Assembly: GCA_934481515.1 (NCBI GenBank)
Contig: CAKSPO010000008.1
Span: 1-62,183 of the forward strand
From: an uncultured Eubacteriales bacterium
GTDB lineage: Bacteria; Bacillota; Clostridia; Oscillospirales; CAG-272
DNA length: 62,183 bases
Direction: 5' to 3'
Shown piece after piece: positions 16,688-26,369 of this stretch. Positions within the stretch are counted from its first letter, which is position 1; every line of letters starts with the position of its first letter. The notes beneath the pieces were generated by a model, which was not told the origin of the DNA, made no database searches, and saw only the letters and a program-made list of their open reading frames with translations. The position numbers and the translations under genes were made by a program.

Positions 16688-18019
16688 ATGGCTGAAAACA
16701 AACACTATCTGTCCTCCCGGGAATTGCGGAAGATCGCAAAGGAAAACCGTCGGCAGACAAAGCTTTACGAAAAGAAAAAACGCCGCAAGGTTTCTCCCGA
16801 AACGTATACGGCGCAGATGAAAGACCCGAACAACATTCTGGAAATCGAGGATCTGCACACCTTCTTCTTCACCGATGCGGGAACGGTCAAGTCGGTCAAC
16901 GGCGTTACCTTCAGCATTCCGCGCGGAAAGATCGTCGGCGTGGTTGGAGAATCCGGCTGCGGAAAGAGCGTTACCTCTCTGTCGGTGATGCAGTTGGTGC
17001 AGGCGCCGCAGGGACAGATCGTCTCCGGCTCCATCCGGTTTTCCACCTCCGACATTGTCTATGATGCGTCCGGGAAGGCAGTTCCCGTCTACGAGACCGA
17101 GACCGGAGAAGACGGAAGAGAAAAAATCGTCACAAAGCAGGTCACTTCCAAAAACGGCAAGACCAAGGAAGTTCCCGTGCAGAAGCTCGGTGAGGACGGC
17201 TTGCCGATGTTCAAAACCGAAGAAAAGGTGTTCGACATCGCCAAGATGCCGATTGCCGATATGAGAAAGATTCGCGGAAGAGAAATTTCCATGATCTTTC
17301 AGGAGCCGATGACCAGCCTCAATCCCGTCTTTACCGTGGGATATCAGCTGGACGAGGTTATTCTCATCAACAATCCGGGAGCTACACGCGAGGATGCCAA
17401 GCGCCGCAGTATCCAGATGCTGAACGAGGTCGGAATCGCTATGCCGGAGGCGGTGTACAAAAAGTACCCGCACGAGCTGTCCGGCGGAATGCGCCAGCGG
17501 ATTATGATTGCCATGGCGGTTGCCTGCAACCCTAAGCTGATCATCGCGGACGAACCGACCACGGCGCTGGATGTAACCATTCAGGCGCAGATTCTGGATC
17601 TTCTGAAAAAGCTGAAAAACCGGATCAACGGTTCCATCATGCTGATTACCCATGACCTCGGTGTCATTGCCGGAATGGCAGACTATGTGGTCATCATGTA
17701 CGCCGGACGGATCATCGAGCAGGGAACGGTGTTTGACATCTTCGATCATCCCTGTCATCCGTACACCATCGGTCTGCAAAAGTCCAAGCCGGTGGTCAAT
17801 AAGGATACCGAATGGCTCTACAGCATTCCGGGCAGAGTGCCGAACCCGATCGACCTGCCCAATACCTGCTATTTCAAAGACCGTTGTCAGTACTGCAACA
17901 AGTCCTGCAACCAACCGTACCCGGAGCTTGTGAAGCTTTCGGATACGCATTACGTCGCTTGCTACCGGGCGGCTGAGATCGAGGAGGCGCGTTCAAAGAA
18001 CCATGGAAAATCAAAATAA
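16688..18019 (+). CDS. Oligopeptide ABC transporter ATP-binding protein, DppD/OppD type, with insertion
   Basis: A 443-residue ATPase. Walker A is GESGCGKS (residues 87-94), the Q-loop glutamine is Gln205 in SMIFQEPMTSLNP, the signature is LSGGMRQR (264-271) and Walker B ends at Asp288-Glu289. The Walker A to Q-loop distance is about 110 residues, roughly 50-60 more than normal, because of a hydrophilic insert rich in Lys, Glu, Thr and Val (about residues 118-180). The N-terminal 50 residues are also extra. The C-terminus has the oligopeptide-transporter cysteine cluster (CYFKDRCQYCNKSC). It overlaps the next gene by 17 bp. The catalytic residues look intact. Confidence 0.92.
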   Translation: MAENKHYLSSRELRKIAKENRRQTKLYEKKKRRKVSPETYTAQMKDPNNILEIEDLHTFFFTDAGTVKSVNGVTFSIPRGKIVGVVGESGCGKSVTSLSVMQLVQAPQGQIVSGSIRFSTSDIVYDASGKAVPVYETETGEDGREKIVTKQVTSKNGKTKEVPVQKLGEDGLPMFKTEEKVFDIAKMPIADMRKIRGREISMIFQEPMTSLNPVFTVGYQLDEVILINNPGATREDAKRRSIQMLNEVGIAMPEAVYKKYPHELSGGMRQRIMIAMAVACNPKLIIADEPTTALDVTIQAQILDLLKKLKNRINGSIMLITHDLGVIAGMADYVVIMYAGRIIEQGTVFDIFDHPCHPYTIGLQKSKPVVNKDTEWLYSIPGRVPNPIDLPNTCYFKDRCQYCNKSCNQPYPELVKLSDTHYVACYRAAEIEEARSKNHGKSK

Positions 18020-19079
18020 AATTCCGGTCGGTCAGAACGGGACTCCGGCAGAAGAGACGAAAAAAGAGGACATCCTTCTGGAGGTCCGGCATCTGAAGAA
18101 ATATTTCCCGGCATCCAAAAACTTTTTCGGAAAGCCGAAGAGCTTTCTGAAAGCGGTGGATGACGTTTCCTTCACGGTACCGCGCGGTTCCACCCTCGGC
18201 ATCGTCGGAGAATCCGGATGCGGCAAGACCACCCTCGGACGCACGGTGCTTCATCTGCACGAGATCAGCGGCGGACAGATCATTTACGACGGCGTTGACA
18301 TCACCAATTACAATTCGGCAAAATTGCGCCGGGATGGACTGCGCACCCGGATGCAGATCGTGTTCCAGGACCCGTATTCCTCTCTGCCTCCCCGGATGAC
18401 CATCGGAGACATCATTGCCGAGGCGGTCAAGGTGCATAAAATCGTACCGGATAAGGAACTGAGAGAATACGTGCTCGGCATCATGAAAAAGTGCGGATTG
18501 CACGATTACTATTACGAGCGTTATCCGCACGAATTTTCCGGCGGGCAGAGACAGCGTATCTGCATTGCCCGTGCCCTTGCGGTCAAGCCGGAGTTTGTCG
18601 TCTGCGATGAGCCGGTGTCCGCGCTGGACGTTTCCATTCAGGCACAGATTGTCAACCTGCTCAAGAAGCTGCAGCTTGATATGGGACTGACCTACCTCTT
18701 CATTTCGCACGACCTGTCGGTGGTAAAGCATATTTCCACCCACGTCGGTGTCATGTACCTCGGCAGTATGGCGGAGATCGGAACCAAGCACCAGATTTTC
18801 GACAATCCGTTGCATCCTTACACGCAGTCGCTGTTGTCGGCGGCACCCGTACCGGATCCGCACGCGCAGATCAACCGGATCGTGCTGACGGGAGACGTAC
18901 CGTCCCCGGTCAATTGCCCGCCCGGCTGTAAGTTCCACACCCGTTGCCCGAAGTGCATGGATATCTGCCGCGAAAAGCGCCCGGCACTGAAGGACGTGGG
19001 AGACGGACACAAGGTTGCATGCTTCCTCTGCGGCTCGGAGCCGGAGGAGACAGGCAGTGAGAAAAATGAAAAGAAATAA
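18003..19079 (+). CDS. Oligopeptide ABC transporter ATP-binding protein, DppF/OppF type
   Basis: A 358-residue ATPase with Walker A GESGCGKT (69-76), QIVFQDPYSSLPP as Q-loop, signature FSGGQRQR, Walker B FVVCDEPVSALD and the H-loop SHDLSVV. The C-terminal cysteine-containing extension (CPPGCKFHTRCPKCMDIC) is standard for OppF. It works as a heterodimer with the preceding ATPase. The last 23 bp overlap the small membrane protein gene, so those two are translationally linked. Confidence 0.93.
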   Translation: MENQNKIPVGQNGTPAEETKKEDILLEVRHLKKYFPASKNFFGKPKSFLKAVDDVSFTVPRGSTLGIVGESGCGKTTLGRTVLHLHEISGGQIIYDGVDITNYNSAKLRRDGLRTRMQIVFQDPYSSLPPRMTIGDIIAEAVKVHKIVPDKELREYVLGIMKKCGLHDYYYERYPHEFSGGQRQRICIARALAVKPEFVVCDEPVSALDVSIQAQIVNLLKKLQLDMGLTYLFISHDLSVVKHISTHVGVMYLGSMAEIGTKHQIFDNPLHPYTQSLLSAAPVPDPHAQINRIVLTGDVPSPVNCPPGCKFHTRCPKCMDICREKRPALKDVGDGHKVACFLCGSEPEETGSEKNEKK

Positions 19080-19326
19080 AGAAGAAAAAAAGAAAATCAC
19101 TCCGGAGGACGACGGCAGAACCGTTGTCAACATGAATGTGGAAGGATTCTCGTGGTATCAGCCGAATCTTCCGGAGAAGAAAAAGAAGAATGACCCTGAC
19201 AAGCCGACCCGAAAAGAGACTTTTGCAATGATCAAGGCAGCGTACCGAACGATGTTGCCGTATGCACTGATTGCCATCGGGGGGCTTGTACTGGCTTTTG
19301 TCGCAGGAGCACTGTGGCTGAAGTAA
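19057..19326 (+). CDS. Small single-span membrane protein of the peptide importer operon
   Basis: An 89-residue protein I do not recognise. The first 60 residues are very basic and acidic (Lys/Glu runs) with a middle EGFSWYQPNLPEKK, and residues about 66-86 form one transmembrane helix ending in GALWLK. The predicted topology puts the charged part in the cytoplasm. The start is the GTG at 19057, 7 nt after GGAGGAG (19043-19049); the ATG at 19066 is too far from it. It overlaps the OppF gene and precedes the protease gene by 53 bp, so it may be a subunit or assembly factor of the transporter. That role is inference. Confidence 0.7.
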   Translation: MRKMKRNKEEKKKITPEDDGRTVVNMNVEGFSWYQPNLPEKKKKNDPDKPTRKETFAMIKAAYRTMLPYALIAIGGLVLAFVAGALWLK

Positions 19327-19379
19327 GCACCAACAGAACACCAAATAGTACCGCCAAGAGGCGGAAATGGGAGAAAGAT

Positions 19380-22300
19380 ATGAAAAAGAGCATCAAGCGA
19401 CTGCTTTGTCTGCTGCTTGCCTTTGTTTTTGTTGCCGGCGGGCTGGTATTGCCGCTCAGCGCGGATAACAGCGGCATGCCGGGAGCAGATACCGGAAACG
19501 GCGGCGGCAATCTGACGGCGGATACCTCCGGAAAGACGGAGCTGAGCGCTTCGGTCGGAAAAGAATACAAATCCGACGATGAAATCACCGTGATTGTGCG
19601 TCTGAAGGGCGAATCCCTGCTGGCTGCGGCGGAAGCCGCCGGCAAGGATGCCTCCGCATACGTACTGACTGAAGAAGGGAAGCGGTGCGTCGCAGATATT
19701 GAGAACGCGGTCAACGAGGTCATCGCTTCGTTTGACGAGGAGATTCTCTCTGTCAAATATCACTACAGCACACTGTTTCCCGGCTTCTCCTGCAAGATCA
19801 AATACAAGGATCTTGCCAAGCTGGAGAAATCGGATGCAGTTCGCAACGTCATGATCTCGGAGCGGTACAACCCTGCCGAGGTGGCAACCGACAACGCGCT
19901 GAACGCTTACGGAACGGGTATCTACAACTCTTCCGGAACGGGACTGACCGGAAAGGGCATCATTGTGTCCGTGCTGGATACGGGACTGGATTATACGCAC
20001 AGCGCATTCCAGCGCCTGCCGGACTGTGCGCCTGCCCTGACGGCAGACATGGTGGAGGAACTGTTCCCCCTTCTGACGGCATCCACGCTGAACGAAGAGG
20101 GAAGATGGCAATCCACCTACCATAGCAGCAAGGTTCCCTATACCTTTGACTATGCCGACAAGGATTCCGATGTTTACCCAGTCAACGACCACGGAACGCA
20201 CGTCGCCGGTATCATTGCCGGAAAGGACGATGTCATCACCGGCGTCGCGATTGACGCACAGCTGGTCATCATGAAGGTATTCGGAAACAAGGATCAGGGT
20301 GCCGAACAGGAGGATATTCTTGCCGGTCTTTCCGACTCGGTTCTGCTTGGTGTGGATGTCATCAACATGTCCCTCGGGTCTTCCTGCGGATTTTCCCGCG
20401 CAGCCGACGATGAGGGAATCAATGAGATTTACGATTCCGTCCGCGAGGCAGGCATCAACCTGATTGTGGCGGCATCCAACTCCTCGTCCTCTGCAAAGGG
20501 CTCCGAGAACGGTGATACCAACCTGGTCAGCAATCCGGATTCCGCCACCATCGGCTCTCCCGCAACCTACCCGTCGTCCGTCTCCGTTGCATCCGTAACG
20601 GGAGCCAAGACGCACTATCTCCACGCCAACGGCGAACAGCCGATTTACCTGATCAAGGCAAAGCGGAACAACGGCGACGAGATTGAGTTCTACGACCTGA
20701 TGCTGAACGGCAAAAAGACCGCGGAGCTGGAATATGTTCTGGTTCCCGGTATCGGTAACGACGGCAACTATGAGACCGTGGATGTCAAGGGAAAAATCGC
20801 CGTCATCAAGCGCGGCGTTTCTACCTTTGAAGAAAAGGTCGATACCGCAAAGAACCACGGTGCCATCGGTGCTATCATTTATAACAACGTGTCCGGTACC
20901 ATTACCATGACCATCGGTATTTCCACCCTGCCGGCATGCTCCATTTCGATGGATTCCGGAAAGTATTTCGAGGCACATCCCACCGGAAAGCTGGTGCTGG
21001 ATGCCGAGAATCTGGCGGGACCGTTCATGAGCGACTTCTCCTCCTGGGGACCCAACTCCGATCTGGAGCTCTCCCCGGATGTGACCTCTTACGGCGGCGA
21101 CATCAATTCCGCGGTGCGCGGCGGCTACGATATCCTTTCGGGAACCTCCATGGCGTGCCCGAACCTTGCAGGCTCCGCGGCGCTTGTCCGTGAATCCGTC
21201 AAGGCAAAGTATCCGACGCTGACGGCAAAGGAAACCATGGTTATGGTCAACCGCCTTCTGATGTCCACGGCTTCCATCCTGCGGAACGAAGCCGGCAACC
21301 CCTATTCTCCGAGAAAACAGGGTGCCGGACTTGCCGACGCGGAGAGAGCCATCAAGACTCCCGCATACCTTCTGGTAGAGGGAAACGACAAAACCAAGCT
21401 TTCTCTTGGCGATGACCCGAAAAAGACCGGCGAATACCGCCTGACCTTCCATCTGGTCAATATCTCCGGATCCACCCTTTCCTATGCACTTTCCGTCATC
21501 ACGATGACGGAGGGCGTTTCTTCCGACGGTAAGACCGTGGCGGAGCAGGCATACCTGCTCTCTCCGTCCGTCAGCTACGAGGTGGAGAACGGAACCCTGC
21601 GCGGAAACATGGTAACGGTCGGGGGCTACGGCGATGCCACCATTACGGCAACGGTGAAGCTGAGCACGGCGGACCGTAAATATCTGGACGAAAAATTCAA
21701 AAACGGCATGTATGTTGAGGGCTTCGTGACGCTGACCGCACAGGACTGCGACACCAATCTGACCATTCCGTACCTCGGCTTCTACGGCGACTGGACCAAG
21801 GCTCCGCTTCTGGATGTTACCGAGTTTGAGGTCGGTGAGGAGCAGAAGGACAGCTCCATTCTGGAGGACGAGAAGCTGAAGCCGGACGTGTTCGCCACCA
21901 TCCCGATGGTCGGCTACTACAACGGTACGGGCAGAACCGAGGACGATTTCAGCTATTACTACATGGGTAAGGTCGGCTTCATTCTCGCCGACGGCTATGA
22001 GCAGCCCGCAACCCTCGAGAAGTATTGTTCACTCACCTCCTCCAAGGACGGAAACTTCAAGCTGTATTACATCGCGGCGGGACTGTTGCGGAATGCAAAG
22101 ACCGTCAGAATGAAGATTACCGACTCCGTGACCGGTGAAGTGGTTTTCGAAAAGGAAACGCAGAACTGCCGGAAGTCCTACTACAACGGTCAGCAGACCG
22201 GCGGCTACGTGATGGTCGATTTCGACGCATCGGAAGCGGGACTTGCCAACAATACCAAATACGACTTTACCATGACCTGCTCTTTGGACTGGGAGGGCGA

Positions 22301-25300
22301 ACAGCACAACGAGAAGGACACATTCAGCTTTTCGTTCTACATGGACGACGAGGCACCTGTTATCCGCGAGGATCTCAACACCCTGCGTGTCAAGACTGAC
22401 AAGGCAGGCAACGTGACCGATTACCTGCTGGATATGCACATTTACGACAACCAGTATGTGCAGGGCTATTTCCTCTACACCTATGACTATCTGGACGAGA
22501 ACGGAAACCCCGTCAACGCCGAGCCGGTCATCAAGGGAATGATTCCGGTGGATGATTTTGAGGGCGGAAAGGTCAACAAAATCACACAGGATCTGACCGA
22601 CATCTGGTATCGTCTAAAGGACGGAGAGGAAGAAGGCTCCAAAAACATCGGCATTCAGGTTTACGACTATGCAAAGCACAGCACCAGCCTGTATTACACC
22701 CTGAAAAAGACCGATGCTGAGACGGTGGCGTTCAAGAGCGGGCGGAATTCGACCGCCGACGGCAAGGTTATCACCTTCACCATGGCGCCCTATACCCAGA
22801 AGAACCTTTTGGAGAATCTGGAAACCACGCCGAAGGACGTTTACACAGCTCCCATGACATGGACCTCCTCCGACGAGAGCGTGGCAATTGTCAAGAACGG
22901 AATTGTCACAACGCTCAAGGCGGGAAATGCAACCATTACGGCAACCTCCGGGACAGGCGCTTCCGCGTCGGTGGAGATTTCCTGTAAGGGAACGGCAAGC
23001 AGTACCAACATTCCTCTGTCCGGATTGCAGCTCAACGAGACCTCTGTTACATTGGAACGCGGCGAAACGCTGGAGCTGTATGTGGAAATGTTCCCGTACA
23101 ATATGACAGAGACACCGGAGATCGAGTGGAAGACCGCGTCCTCCTACGTCACGCTGACGGTGGATCCGAGCAATCCGCTCCACTGTACCGTGTACGCAAA
23201 GGAATCCGGCTCTGCCAATGTGACGGCGGCAGCAAAAGGGAAACTTTTCTCCGCCACCTGCCGTGTCCGCGTCAAGGAAGAGTTTACGATTGAAAGCATC
23301 TATCTCAAATCCTATACCGGACGGGGAGACGAAAACGGCGTTGTGGAAATTCCTGCCGAAAAGGGAATCACCACCATCTACCGTCTGGCGTTCGCAAACA
23401 ATGAGAATATCACCAAGGTCATCATCCCCGAGGGCGTGGAGGAAATTCAGTACGCCGCTTTCTACGGATGCGATAACCTGAAGGAGATTGTTCTGCCCTC
23501 CACCATCAAGCAGATTGACGAATGGGCATTCGGACAGAACAAAGCACTGGAGACCATCAATCTGGAAAAGGTGCAGACCATTCAGCGCCTTGCCTTCTAC
23601 GGATGCACCTCACTCAAAACGGTGAATCTGGAAAACTGCCACACCATCTGCGAATATGCGTTCGGCTTCTGCGAGTCCATCGAGTCGCTGGATCTGAGCC
23701 GGGTCGGTCAGCTTGGTGAGTATTCGTTCGTCGGATGCTCCGGCATCCGTGACCTTACGGTCGGCGAGCGGATTTACATTCCGGAATACTGCTTTGCCAA
23801 CTGCTCTTCCATTCAGGAGCTGGAGCTGTCCACGCAGTTTGTCGGCAGACTTGCTTTCCTCGGATGCTCCCGTATTACCACCGTCCGCTTCACCTCTGAC
23901 GTGACCGAAATCGGCTACGGCGCCTTCAACGGTTGTTCGTCGCTGGTCAACCTCATTTTTGACGGTTCTCTCCAGTATCTTGGCGACTATGCATTCGCAG
24001 GCTGTGCAAGCCTGCCGTCGGTGTTCATTCCGGCGGGATGCGAGTACCTCGGGAAATTTGCATTCGGTAACTGCTCCTCTCTGGAAGCAGTCACCTTCAG
24101 CGCGGATGCCGTCATCCGCGAAATCGGCGAGGGTGTTTTCTACGGCGACTATGATGTGACCGCATTTACGGTTGAGCCGGGAAGCAAATATCTGACGGTT
24201 TCCAACGGTGTCCTTTACAGCAGAGATATGACCAAGCTGATTCTGATGCCTGCAGGAAAGGTCGCCGGCGGCTTTACGGTGCCTGCGTCCGTCCGCGAGA
24301 TCGGAGATTATGCTTTCTCTTACAAGGGCGGTGTCAATAACGTCTACCTGCCCAACGTACGTAAGATCGGCAACAATGCCTTTATGAACTGCACCGTGCG
24401 CAGCGTTTCCTCCATCGGAAATCTGACCGAGATCGGTGACAGTGCTTTCTACAACTGCCTGTACCTGAGGGTATTTGAAATGGCGGAGGGACTTCGGACC
24501 ATCGGAGCCAATGCTTTCTACGGTTGCGTTGCCCTCGCATGGGGCGACTTTACCCTTCCCGCGTCGGTCGCGACGGTCGGGGAATACGCTTTCTGCGGGA
24601 ACTACGGAATCACGAGCGTTACCATTCCCGCACAGCTCACCACGCTTGCGGACGGAATGTTCGCACAGTGCAAAAATCTGACAAAGGTCACCCTGCACGA
24701 TCAGGTGACGGAGATCGGCGGTTATGCGTTCCGGAAGTGCGAGGCGCTGGAGGGAATCAACCTTCCTGCATCGGTCACGACACTCGGTGAGGCATGCTTT
24801 GCCGAGACCGGACTGAAGAAGATCGTTCTTCCGTCGGCACTCACCAAAATTCCGGACTACTGCTTCTACGGAGACCGTGCACTGACCGAAATTACCGTTC
24901 CCGCGTCAGTTACAGGCGCCGGCAGTTTTGCCTTCTATCAGACGACGGCGCTGAAGAAGCTTGACCTTGTCGATGTCCGGGAGCTTGGTTCCTATGCACT
25001 GGTCGGCTCTGCCGTAGAGACTCTGCGCGCGGATCATCTGGAAACCGTCGGGAACCACGCCTTCTTCGGCACGGCGATCGCATCTCTGTATCTGCCTGAG
25101 CTGCTGGAGATCGGCGACTACGGCTTTGCAAACATGCGGATGCTGACCGACTTCATCGCGGAAAAGACCGAGACCATCGGTTATGCCGCCTTCTATCGTA
25201 CCGCTGGGCTGAAGGAACTGAACCTGCCGGCATGCACGGATATCGGAGATTATGCATTTATGCTGGCTTCTTCTCTGGAGAAGATCAGCCTTGGAAAGCT

Positions 25301-26369
25301 GGAAAGACTCGGTACCTATGCCTTCTATGCCACAAGACTCACGAAGGTTTCGCTCCCTGCCACCGTGGAGAGCATTGCTCCCGGCGCGTTTATTACCAAG
25401 GCATTCCATTCCACTGACGACGGCATTCTCCGGATTGCCGAAATCAAGATTGATGATGCCTGCGAGATCTACTTCACGGATGACCACGGAGCGGTTTACC
25501 GTAAACTGACGAACGGAATGTACGAGCTTGTTGCATATCCGTCCGGGGCCGCGGAAACGAGTTATACGATTCTGGAGGGAACCGTCCGGATTGCCGAGGA
25601 GGCATTCTCCACCAACGTTTTCCTGAAGGAAATCACCGTTGCGAGAACCGTTACCAACATCGGCGCGACGGCATTCTACGGATGCGCGGCACTGGAAACG
25701 ATCAACTTCCTGCCGGTGGAGGCGCCGGTACTGGAGAGCAGATATTATACCAACTCTCCGGATGGCTGGACGTACAACAACTTTGTGGATTTCATTCCCG
25801 CACAGGGAGGAACCAGGATCGACCTGACCGTTACGGTTCCGAAGAACGCGGTTCGCTATGACAGCTACACATGGGATCGCTATCTCGGCGAGGTTACAAA
25901 GACCGACCGGATTTCGATGACCAACAGCACCGAGCTTCTGATCCGGATGATCGACGAGCTTCCCGATACCATCACGCTTGCGGATGCGGAGCAGGTCGAA
26001 TACCTGAACCGCCTCTACAATTCCATGGACGAGGAGCAGGTTCCCTTTGTCACCAACAGCGAAAAGCTGAAGGCGGCGGTCAAGGTTGCGGAGCAGCTGC
26101 GCCGCGACAATCCGCCGGATGATCCGGGAACCTCGGATCCCGACCCGTCCGATCCGGGAGACTCCTCCGATACGGGCGAATCGTCCGAGACCAAGGATCC
26201 TTCCGAAACAACGGGAGGAGAAAATACGGGAGAGACCGGAAACTCCGAACAGAGCGGCTCCGGCTTCAACTATGTATGGCTCATCCCGATTATTGCAGCA
26301 ATACTTGTTCTCGCAGGCGCGGCTGTGCTTGTAATCTATAAGAAGAAAGGAGGAAACGCAGATGCGTAA
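19380..26369 (+). CDS. Giant cell-surface S8 subtilisin with LRR_5 repeats and C-terminal membrane anchor
   Basis: A 2329-residue secreted serine protease. Order: signal peptide (about 1-28); propeptide-like region (about 50-160); subtilase domain with Asp200 (VLDTG), His271 (DHGTHVAG) and Ser590 (GTSMA), so the triad is complete; a PA domain inserted between His and Ser (GKIAVIKRG); C5a-peptidase-like beta domains (about 650-1130); Big2-like domains (about 1140-1300); about 25-30 BspA-type LRR_5 repeats (about 1315-2140); a Pro/Asp/Ser/Thr linker; one transmembrane helix (about 2297-2320) with a short basic tail. No LPXTG is present, so it is held by the helix. It likely degrades proteins at the cell surface and may feed peptides to the importer upstream. 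GGGAGA sets the start. Confidence 0.92.
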   Translation: MKKSIKRLLCLLLAFVFVAGGLVLPLSADNSGMPGADTGNGGGNLTADTSGKTELSASVGKEYKSDDEITVIVRLKGESLLAAAEAAGKDASAYVLTEEGKRCVADIENAVNEVIASFDEEILSVKYHYSTLFPGFSCKIKYKDLAKLEKSDAVRNVMISERYNPAEVATDNALNAYGTGIYNSSGTGLTGKGIIVSVLDTGLDYTHSAFQRLPDCAPALTADMVEELFPLLTASTLNEEGRWQSTYHSSKVPYTFDYADKDSDVYPVNDHGTHVAGIIAGKDDVITGVAIDAQLVIMKVFGNKDQGAEQEDILAGLSDSVLLGVDVINMSLGSSCGFSRAADDEGINEIYDSVREAGINLIVAASNSSSSAKGSENGDTNLVSNPDSATIGSPATYPSSVSVASVTGAKTHYLHANGEQPIYLIKAKRNNGDEIEFYDLMLNGKKTAELEYVLVPGIGNDGNYETVDVKGKIAVIKRGVSTFEEKVDTAKNHGAIGAIIYNNVSGTITMTIGISTLPACSISMDSGKYFEAHPTGKLVLDAENLAGPFMSDFSSWGPNSDLELSPDVTSYGGDINSAVRGGYDILSGTSMACPNLAGSAALVRESVKAKYPTLTAKETMVMVNRLLMSTASILRNEAGNPYSPRKQGAGLADAERAIKTPAYLLVEGNDKTKLSLGDDPKKTGEYRLTFHLVNISGSTLSYALSVITMTEGVSSDGKTVAEQAYLLSPSVSYEVENGTLRGNMVTVGGYGDATITATVKLSTADRKYLDEKFKNGMYVEGFVTLTAQDCDTNLTIPYLGFYGDWTKAPLLDVTEFEVGEEQKDSSILEDEKLKPDVFATIPMVGYYNGTGRTEDDFSYYYMGKVGFILADGYEQPATLEKYCSLTSSKDGNFKLYYIAAGLLRNAKTVRMKITDSVTGEVVFEKETQNCRKSYYNGQQTGGYVMVDFDASEAGLANNTKYDFTMTCSLDWEGEQHNEKDTFSFSFYMDDEAPVIREDLNTLRVKTDKAGNVTDYLLDMHIYDNQYVQGYFLYTYDYLDENGNPVNAEPVIKGMIPVDDFEGGKVNKITQDLTDIWYRLKDGEEEGSKNIGIQVYDYAKHSTSLYYTLKKTDAETVAFKSGRNSTADGKVITFTMAPYTQKNLLENLETTPKDVYTAPMTWTSSDESVAIVKNGIVTTLKAGNATITATSGTGASASVEISCKGTASSTNIPLSGLQLNETSVTLERGETLELYVEMFPYNMTETPEIEWKTASSYVTLTVDPSNPLHCTVYAKESGSANVTAAAKGKLFSATCRVRVKEEFTIESIYLKSYTGRGDENGVVEIPAEKGITTIYRLAFANNENITKVIIPEGVEEIQYAAFYGCDNLKEIVLPSTIKQIDEWAFGQNKALETINLEKVQTIQRLAFYGCTSLKTVNLENCHTICEYAFGFCESIESLDLSRVGQLGEYSFVGCSGIRDLTVGERIYIPEYCFANCSSIQELELSTQFVGRLAFLGCSRITTVRFTSDVTEIGYGAFNGCSSLVNLIFDGSLQYLGDYAFAGCASLPSVFIPAGCEYLGKFAFGNCSSLEAVTFSADAVIREIGEGVFYGDYDVTAFTVEPGSKYLTVSNGVLYSRDMTKLILMPAGKVAGGFTVPASVREIGDYAFSYKGGVNNVYLPNVRKIGNNAFMNCTVRSVSSIGNLTEIGDSAFYNCLYLRVFEMAEGLRTIGANAFYGCVALAWGDFTLPASVATVGEYAFCGNYGITSVTIPAQLTTLADGMFAQCKNLTKVTLHDQVTEIGGYAFRKCEALEGINLPASVTTLGEACFAETGLKKIVLPSALTKIPDYCFYGDRALTEITVPASVTGAGSFAFYQTTALKKLDLVDVRELGSYALVGSAVETLRADHLETVGNHAFFGTAIASLYLPELLEIGDYGFANMRMLTDFIAEKTETIGYAAFYRTAGLKELNLPACTDIGDYAFMLASSLEKISLGKLERLGTYAFYATRLTKVSLPATVESIAPGAFITKAFHSTDDGILRIAEIKIDDACEIYFTDDHGAVYRKLTNGMYELVAYPSGAAETSYTILEGTVRIAEEAFSTNVFLKEITVARTVTNIGATAFYGCAALETINFLPVEAPVLESRYYTNSPDGWTYNNFVDFIPAQGGTRIDLTVTVPKNAVRYDSYTWDRYLGEVTKTDRISMTNSTELLIRMIDELPDTITLADAEQVEYLNRLYNSMDEEQVPFVTNSEKLKAAVKVAEQLRRDNPPDDPGTSDPDPSDPGDSSDTGESSETKDPSETTGGENTGETGNSEQSGSGFNYVWLIPIIAAILVLAGAAVLVIYKKKGGNADA

